Assembly (NCBI RefSeq): GCF_963662255.1
Contig: NW_026912169.1
Location: 372,001-436,000 of the forward strand
DNA from: Cinclus cinclus
Lineage: Eukaryota; Chordata; Aves; Passeriformes; Cinclidae
Direction: 5' to 3'
Length of the DNA: 64,000 bases
The notes beneath the pieces are model-generated. The model was not told the DNA's origin. It saw only the letters and a program-made list of their open reading frames with translations, and ran no database searches. The translations under genes were made by a program, and so were the position numbers. This document shows, piece after piece, positions 57,095 through 64,000 of this stretch. Numbering within the stretch: position 1 is the first letter of the stretch; every line of letters begins with the position of its first letter.

Positions 57095-57226
57095 GACTCG
57101 CTGCTGCTGCTGCTTCTGCCGCTGCTACCGCTGCTGCCGCTGCTGCTGCTGCCGCTGCTGCTGCCGCTGCTGCCGCCGCTGCTGCCGCTGCTGCCGCTGC
57201 TGCCGCCGCTGCTGCCGCTGCTGCCG
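57095..57226 (+). repeat. GCT/GCC triplet tract upstream of PIM pseudogene, expanded allele
   Basis: About 130 bases of GCT interrupted by GCC and single TCT and ACC triplets, against about 36 bases in copy 1. It is followed by two copies of a ~40-base piece starting GCCGAAGCGCCGGGGCCG (single in copy 1). Confidence 0.85.
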
Positions 57227-57329
57227 AAGCGCCGGGGCCGTTTGTCCGCGTGTCCGTGCCGAAGCGCCGGGGCCGTTTGTCCGCGTGTCCGCGTGTCCGT
57301 TCGCCGCTCGCCCCACACGCCCCATGCCC

Positions 57330-58977
57330 GAGCCCCGCGCGCCCCGGGGCAGCCCCTGAGTCTGTCCAAACACGGGAACTTTGCCCTGTTCAGCCAAGGC
57401 CCAGAGTCCTGACTCCCGCACAGTGACACAGCAATCCCCTCGCTCGCTGCTGTGCATTGGCCCCGCTGAGGCTCACACACTGCCGCCGGGGCACGTTCCC
57501 TGGCTGGAGGATTCCTGCCCCACCCAAGCACTGCCCTTATGTCTCCAGCATTGCTTTCCAACAAAGCCACGGGAAGGCAAACTCTCTGCAGCTCATGGTA
57601 CTTTACAGTGTCTAAGACTCACAAGTCATCGACCAGGAATTGTAAGGGAATGCAGCCCTGACTGCAGCCCTCCCAGAGTAGATGACAAAAAGAATCTAAA
57701 ACGGGGAAATGCAGGTGAACTGGGTGAACTTTGTCTGAAAGAAGGGTCATTTTTTTCTAATAATTTCTAGTCCATTCCCTCAGCTTTTATGCTTCTTACA
57801 AGGCCATTTGCATGCCAGATTCCTCATCAAAGGAGAACCCTGAGCTTGTGGAACTGCGTGTCTGTTCCTCTGCAGGGACACTCAGGGTGAGACAGGATGC
57901 AATTTTGAAGCAATTGTGTTAAAGCAAAACCAGTTATTAAGTAGAGATTGATGTCCTTGCCCCAAACCAACAACCGTGGGCAAGTCCCTTTGGCTCAGCC
58001 TGGAGCAGTGACCTTGAGGGGTGTCCCCACTGCAGGGAGGAAGGCCCCCGCCCCTCCAAGGAGGGAAATGTTGGGACACGCTGCCGTTAAAATCTGGCAC
58101 GGGGCTCTTCCAGTCTGAAGTGCTGCCCTGTCAGGCAGATGTGCCCAGGCTGTGCCAACTCAGCAGCTCTGCAGAAGTTCTCAGCGGTGGCACTTGGTTG
58201 TTCCTTTCTCTGGGCATTTTACCAGCTCTGCCACAGCTTCAGCTCCCTCTCAGGATGTTGATCTTGGGGATGGAGGAGTCAGGCTGGTTTCAGCATTGTT
58301 GACCCCAAAAGCAGCGTGATCCCCCTCTTCATTTCCCACCGGGAGCTTTGCAAACAGAGCCTTGTTGGAGTTGTTTGAGCCCGTTCCAGGCAGAGCCTCC
58401 TGCTGCAGCAGGAACTGCCTTTCCTGTGCCATGGCCAGGGCAGATCCCGCTGCAGGAAAAGGCCCAGGCCAGCCCCAAGACAGGGAAGGCCTCGGGCACA
58501 AGTGCAGAGTGCCGTGGTGGTACCTGTGCCAGGGAGAGCCTGAGACACCAAAGGCACCTTGGCAGCAGCAGCTTCTTCCAGGGCATGGCCACAAGCCTCC
58601 CTTGGCAACCCGGCCTGGTGGCCACCACTGCAGAGCTGCAGCTTCAGGGGTCATTTCTGGCTGGGCTCTGCAAAGCCACTCGTGCTCCAGGAACCCGACT
58701 GGGAAGCAATTGGCCCCAGCACCTTGGGGACAAGATATTAATGGCAAAACTCTTCATCCCTGCAGGGACAGGAGCGGGACAGAGGAAAGGGAAGAGCCAG
58801 GCCCAGGGGACATGACTGCAATGGTGGTGGCTGGGAGGTCGGTGCCACTGCAGCAGCCTGGCTGGCCCTCAGCAGACATTCTGGCCACAAGAGCTGTGAG
58901 CAGCTCCTGGCCCTGCAGGGCTGAGGCTTTTCCCCTTTGGTGGGCACAGACTGATGGAGCAGCACAGCTCAAGTCCT
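57330..58977. other. P2 stretch upstream of kinase pseudogene, no gene recognised
   Basis: Near-identical counterpart of 27360-28970 with scattered single-base differences. Nothing identified. Confidence 0.5.
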
Positions 58978-59616
58978 CCTGGCACTGTTCCTGCCGTGTG
59001 CAGTGGTGTCACAGCAGCCTGGGGCACCTGGGAGCCCTCAGTGCCAGCAGGGACTGGAGATGGCAGCGCTGGCATCCTGGAGGTTGTGCAGGGAACAGAG
59101 GTGGGGACTCCCTCTCCATGGGAACTTCCAGGTGGAAAAGGCTGCTGTGAGCAGGCAGCTGCAAGGGCAGAGAAAGGAGGGGCTGGAGCCCTTGATGTGT
59201 GCCAGTGCCACAGTCCTGGGCAGCAGCCACCAAGCACAGGGGGAGCAGAGGGCACAGCCAGAGGGACAAAACCAGTCAAGGTCAGAGAGTGGGAAGAGCC
59301 AGAGCTGGGAGCAGGAACAGCTGCTTCCTTGCACCCTTGAAGAAAGCTCTTGGCTGCTTCAAAGCACTGAAGGGCCTGAAGGGTAGAGAGGAGGCCACAG
59401 CAAACAATGCTCCTGGTGCCACACCCTGCCCTCTCAGCGTCCCAGAAGGAATTGCATGAGCTGTATTCTTCTTCTCCCTGAGCCCTCTCGTTCAGCATGA
59501 GCAGCTTAGCAGCAGGAGCTAAAGGAGCTGGAGCCTTAGGCCACAAGGGCTGACCAAGAGGGGCCTTTTGGACTCAAGGAATGCTGCTAACATGGACCTA
59601 GCTGAATGCAGCAGAT

Positions 59617-59711
59617 GGAATCCTGGAATTACAGAATCCTTCCAGTTGGGAAAGACCTCAGAGCTCATGCAGTCCTGCTGTTCACCCAGCACTGTCAAGC
59701 CCAGCAGTAAA
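59617..59711 (-). mobile_element. CR1 LINE 3' tail in R copy 5
   Basis: Same CR1 fragment as in copy 3. Confidence 0.75.
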
Positions 59712-59720
59712 TCGCATGCC

Positions 59721-60420
59721 TGAAGTACCAAAGGCTGGACAAGAGGCCCTGACTGAGGGCTGAACACCAGGCCCTGAGCCAAAGGGGATCTCTGGATGAA
59801 CCTTCCAACCAAATGTTATCTTTGTATCCACACATGACCAAACTATGCACGGACATGAGCGCTGTGATAGATGTATGCACTCATGAGTGAAAGGTGGATT
59901 GACCTTTGTGTATTTAGAAGCCGAACAAGGCCGTGAAATCCAACATCTGGCCTTGTTTGGGGTGTGTTTGGTCAAAGCCAACTCCTTGGGCTCCTCCTTG
60001 AGCCCTGGCCAGGCTCTGGGTATGAGCCAAGAGGAGAATGAAACCAGATGTTGCTGCACTAGAAGTGCTGTCAGTTTGTTTCTTCAGCACTGTCAGAGCT
60101 GGGCCCTCTCTCAGCGGGGCTGGAAGCCTCAGCTGTGGCTGGAGGCACCTGCAGGAATTCCCAGTGTCCGGGAGTGGCTCTGCAGTCCTTGGCTGTGACA
60201 GCTTCCCCCAGCTGATGTGTGCATCTGGGTGATGGTAAAGTCTGGGGGGAACTGCTGATGGATCTTTCTTAATCACTGCGGGCACTTCTTGGGAGTGATG
60301 TCTGGGTGCATTGCTGAGCTTCTCCTTCTGTGATTCTTTGCTGCTTTGAACTTTAGAAAATTAAGCAATTCCTTCAGCTGGTGTCTGTGTCTTTGGTGCT
60401 GACCTTGCCCACTGGTAAAA
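59721..60420 (+). repeat. Outer LTR-like repeat in R copy 5
   Basis: Full-length outer repeat, close to copy 3. Its inner partner starts at 63799 and is cut by the window end. Confidence 0.5.
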
Positions 60421-60881
60421 GCAAAGTGGCGTAGTCTGGCTGGATCACAACAAAATGTCACTTTAAAAATGTAAATGTAAGGAGTCCGTCCCGTTGGAAA
60501 TTGCTGGATGCGAAGCCCTTCCCTAGAGTTGTGTGTCTCAGGAGTGGGCTGAGGTCAGAGCACTGTGGGAGCAGTGGAGCCGTGAGTTAAAAGAGGCTGA
60601 ACCAGTGGGTGTCTTCAAATGCATCCCAAAATTGCATATGGAAAAAGGAAAAGAACTTGTGGGTTTGGGAGGATGAGGAGGGATTTTGTTAAGAGCATAT
60701 TGGAAACAGCAGCAACAGAAGGAACAATTTGTGTTGGAACACTCCCACATGGAGACACAGAAAAAGTTTTAATCTTGAGCTTGAATTTCATTGTGCTTGT
60801 GATATAATAATGTTACTGTGTTATATCTACATATGTGTACGCATATCTTACATGTCATGAAATAATATTTTTATTTTTATA

Positions 60882-60907
60882 TAAATAATAATAATAATAA
60901 TAATAAT
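60882..60907 (+). repeat. TAA microsatellite, R copy 5
   Basis: About eight units, like copy 1. The tract is deleted in copy 4. Confidence 0.9.
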
Positions 60908-61478
60908 GTGAAATAATGCTGACAGTACTCATGTGTTAGCTTTGGTTGCTCAGGGATGTAACACTGAATACCCTACAGAAAAGCTTTAACAAGGACATCA
61001 ACGTCACGGCAAACTTTGTGAGACTGTTTATAATGAATACAGGAGGAAGGGATGAAATTGGCTGCTTTCATGGGGTTTGCTGACACTGTGATGTGGAATG
61101 TGTTTTTTGTTAGTGTGGAAAACACAGTGATTAAGACTGCTGGGTTTTTCATACAGCAGGCTATCCACAAGCTGCGGCATTGGTTGGACAGATGAATGTT
61201 TGTTAAAAGAGCAGTTGAAAAAATGAGGAGCTGAGAAGCTGTCCCGATGGAGAAGCCAACTCCCAGATGTGCTCCCTACCCTTAGCAATGGGCCCACTGG
61301 GAAATGGAAAGGCCCTGGATGTGCATGGCTGCTCCCGGTTTGCAAATACAACCATGGCCAGTGAGACTTGGACTTCCTGGGAAATTGTTCTGGGTGCCAT
61401 GGTCCCTGACAGGGCCCCCCAGAGGCTGCAGGGCTGGACTGTGATGCACTGGAATTAATTAGGATAAATCAGAAGCAA

Positions 61479-61820
61479 ATGAGAGTTATCAATACGGAAA
61501 GAGGAGTTCAGATTCCTCCAGGACACTTTGTTTGGGGAACTGCTCACTGGAGCTTGGCCTTGCAAAGGGTTCACGTCACGGGAAGAGGAATTGATGCAGA
61601 TTGTCAAGGAGAAATCAAAGTAATCCTTTTCAGCAATAGTGAACAAGATTGGATGATTTAGCCCTGTGGCACAGTAGCACCATTATTGATCTTCCAGCTT
61701 TCGAAACATCAGTGAAGGAAGGAGATCCAGCTCAAATCAGCACTGTTTGTGGAGATCAAGGCTTTGGATGCAGCAGTCCTAATAATGGAGCCAAAGTGTG
61801 GGTGGAGAGGCCAAGTGGCC
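61479..61820 (+). pseudogene. Decayed dUTPase in R copy 5
   Basis: Same remnant, identical in lesions to copy 3. Confidence 0.65.
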
Positions 61821-63670
61821 CTCCCGAGCCAGCTGCAGGAACAGCTCTGGGGAAAGACAAGACTGTTGGAATGCTGGAACCTGGCAATATGTCCCTGCAG
61901 CCAAGTGCTCTATGTGAGAACAAGTGGATGTTTTGGGATATTGTTTTAGAGATCGTGCCAGACCACATCTGCGTGTTTGCCCCAAGGGTCCCGTTTGGGA
62001 AATGCTCTGATCCACGGGGCTCCATGTGAAGGCTGATGTGACACTGAGGCACTTCCAGACAAATTCCAGCCAGGAGCCTGGGGGTCCCTCAGGGCCTGGG
62101 ACCCGGCACCTCTCCAGCCAAAGGGGAAAGGACCCCAGCAAGCCTTGTTACCCACAGACAGCGTGGGAAAGCTGAACAGCAAAGGTCCCTCGGGACATTA
62201 TTCTGGAATTAAATGGGCACCAGCTGCATGGACAGTGGAATTACTGTTCCTAACCTGGATGAGACTGAGGAAAAAGAATGAGTCACCTTGTCACTAAAGT
62301 AGTGCTTATGTCTGTAAGTTGTGTCTTGAGAGTCAGCCAGAATCTTTGTTTGCCAGAAACACCTGTAGAGTTTCATCAGGGATTAGTCCTGAAATTGTTC
62401 TGAAAATGTAAAGATCTTAGTAGCCAAAATACTCCATGTAAGTAATTGCTGGGTATGTCCTCAACTAATGTTGGGAGGAATGGGGGTCCCTTGGAGGGCC
62501 CACCCTGTGGGGTGGCCAGAGCTCTGTCCATGGGCTCTGACTCCTAACAGAGTCAGTGCAGGGACAGTTAAAGAAAACTGTGCTGTGCAAAAAAGGAATA
62601 CAATGATCAGCTTCACAGGGTTCACTAAGATTTCCCTTCAGTAGAAACTGAACCCTGTTGGAGTTAGAGGCCCCAGTGTGAAAGGATTTCTGTGCTTTGC
62701 CATCACTCCCAATGTCCATAGAACTTGGGGTGCTGGAGCTGGTCAGGGTCAGTGTTAGAGCACTGCCAGCTGCAGGGCCACTGTGAAACTGCTGTGGCCC
62801 AAAGGCACGGGGGACACAAGAGGAGCACAGGGAGGAGCCCTGGATGCATCAGCAGCCCACAGTGGGAAATGGGAAATCAGACCTTTGGTACTGGGAATGG
62901 GACCTGCTGGATGTGCAGAGACAATGCCTGTAAAGGCTTCCCTCAATGTGTTTGGGTCCTGTTTTTCAGGCAGTGTTGATGCCTCCCTTGGGGGTACTTC
63001 AGCAACAAGCAGAAGGAAGAGTTTGGGCCGAGAGAACATTTCCCCCCACAGAGTGCCTTTGGTCTCAGAAAGCCAAAGACTCTGGTTCACCCTGTGCCCC
63101 ATGAGCACTGCCTCGTCCTATGGAGTTCACATTAATGAGCTACATGGATTATTTGAAGAAGTAGAAAAGGGTACTGTGCAAATATCCAGTAGCACATCCT
63201 GTGAGCTCCAACAAACACAAATGGGGCTCTACAGAACCTCATGGCCTTGGATCATCTGCTTGCTGGGCAAGGAGGAGCCTGGGCTATGACGGGACAGGAA
63301 TGTTGCACTTCTATCAGTGATGAGTCTGAAGTGCAGCAATCAGGAATCACCTCAATAGGAAGAGCAGTAGAAGAGTGGCAGAAAGAAGAAAATTCTTCTT
63401 GCTGAGATTGCCTTCATGCCTGCCAAATTGGAGGCTGCTGTGAAATGCATTTGTGGCAGTCACTGCAAACATTGCAGTGTGAGCCCTTGGTGTGTAATGA
63501 TTCCATGTTAGAGTTGTTGTGACACTTTGTGCTGGGAAATGGAGCACTGAGACTTGTCTCAAGAGAGACACAGTCTCAAGAGAAAGTGGGGATTTGAGAA
63601 ACAACAGAGAAGAGCAACTAATTAGGCATGTTTTAAAAGAGTTGCAAATTACAGCTCTGAGTAATGAACT

Positions 63671-63699
63671 GTTCTTCAATTAATGCTTAATTGAAGAAC
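63671..63699. other. Perfect hairpin, R copy 5
   Basis: Same hairpin, intact. Confidence 0.85.
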
Positions 63700-63798
63700 A
63701 AGAGGTGATGCCTTTGTGCCTCATACCTAAATCCAAGACTCCATTATTGAAGGAATTGTTATGGAGGTTGTAGTTCATGCCTTGGTCAAAGCACTGGT

Positions 63799-64000
63799 TG
63801 AAGTACCAAGGCCTGAACATCAGGCCCTGAGCCAAAGCTGAATTCTAGATGCACCTTCCAAGCAAATGTTATATTTTTATCTGCTCATCAATGATGCATT
63901 TTTAGCAATACGATCTCTGTATCTGTGCATTGGTGATACAAGGATTTACCTTTCAGCGTTTAGAAATCCAACAAGGTCCCACCTGGCCTTGTTTGGGGGT
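63799..64000 (+). repeat. Inner LTR-like repeat in R copy 5 (truncated by window)
   Basis: First 202 bases of the inner repeat. It shares AGCAAATGTTATATT with copies 2 and 4 against copies 1 and 3. Confidence 0.5.

Larger units (their letters stand above)
55900..57330. promoter_or_regulatory. CpG-rich island over PIM pseudogene 5' end
   Basis: Counterpart of the P1 island, lengthened by the expanded GCT/GCC tract and an adjacent duplication upstream of the start codon. CpG density looks maintained despite the broken coding sequence, which fits recent duplication or germline hypomethylation. Confidence 0.5.
52841..58977. other. Spacer P, copy 2 (broken PIM1-like kinase)
   Basis: 6137 bases in the same orientation as copy 1. 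Relative to copy 1 it has a 582-base deletion removing kinase exon 4, a 13-base deletion in exon 3, and expansions of a CTG tract (52866-52897), an intronic CTC tract (56296-56338) and a GCT/GCC tract with an adjacent ~40-base duplication (57095-57300). Confidence 0.9.
58978..64000 (+). repeat. R repeat copy 5 (plus, right part cut by window edge)
   Basis: Fifth R copy, starting at CCTGGCACTG just after P2 and running off the window inside the inner LTR-like repeat. From 60821 on it matches position 1 onward of this window with a constant offset of 60820. It shares the variants of copy 4 at several places (for example GCCATGGTCCC near 61397), although the two flank opposite sides of P2. Confidence 0.93.

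Overview
This window looks like ampliconic nuclear DNA from a songbird (passerine). Four things point there: a PIM1-like kinase gene with a long Arg/Pro-rich first exon of the type seen in passerines, an olfactory receptor of the bird-expanded OR14-like group, 3' tails of CR1 LINEs, and a gamma-like endogenous retrovirus. There are no operons, rRNA, tRNA or prokaryotic features. The species and chromosome cannot be read from the sequence.

The layout is an array of one ~7.9 kb repeat (called R here) in alternating orientation, separated by two different single-copy-like spacers in turn. Spacer S (~8.5 kb) holds an OR pseudogene and a truncated provirus. Spacer P (~6.1-6.6 kb) holds the PIM-like kinase. 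In order: R+ 1-6059 (cut by the window edge), S 6060-14552, R- 14553-22401, P 22402-28970, R+ 28971-36877, S inverted 36878-45349, R- 45350-52840, P 52841-58977, R+ 58978-64000 (cut by the edge). The macro-period is about 30 kb (the same R landmark lies at 1, 30814 and 60821). P keeps its orientation in both units. S is flipped in the second unit, with breakpoints exactly at the R edges.

R carries no convincing gene. It holds a decayed retroviral dUTPase between two LTR-like direct repeats of ~650-700 bp, a CR1 tail, a ~41-bp minisatellite, a ~150-bp tandem repeat, a perfect 13-bp-arm hairpin and a TAA microsatellite. The five R copies are nearly identical by eye (below about 1% difference) and share variants in conflicting patterns, as gene conversion would produce.

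In P, copy 1 encodes an apparently complete five-exon PIM1-like kinase of 440 codons on the minus strand, with odd substitutions in the glycine loop and the APE-equivalent motif. Copy 2 is broken by a 13-bp frameshift and by loss of exon 4. In S, both OR copies share the same two nonsense codons, so that gene died before the amplification. The provirus keeps a 5' LTR, a tRNA-Phe-type primer site and pieces of gag, pro, pol and env, and is cut off inside env exactly at the R junction.

The unit links two gene families known to have expanded in birds, OR14-like receptors and (in songbirds) PIM1-like kinases, inside one palindromic amplicon that appears able to invert and to exchange sequence between copies.
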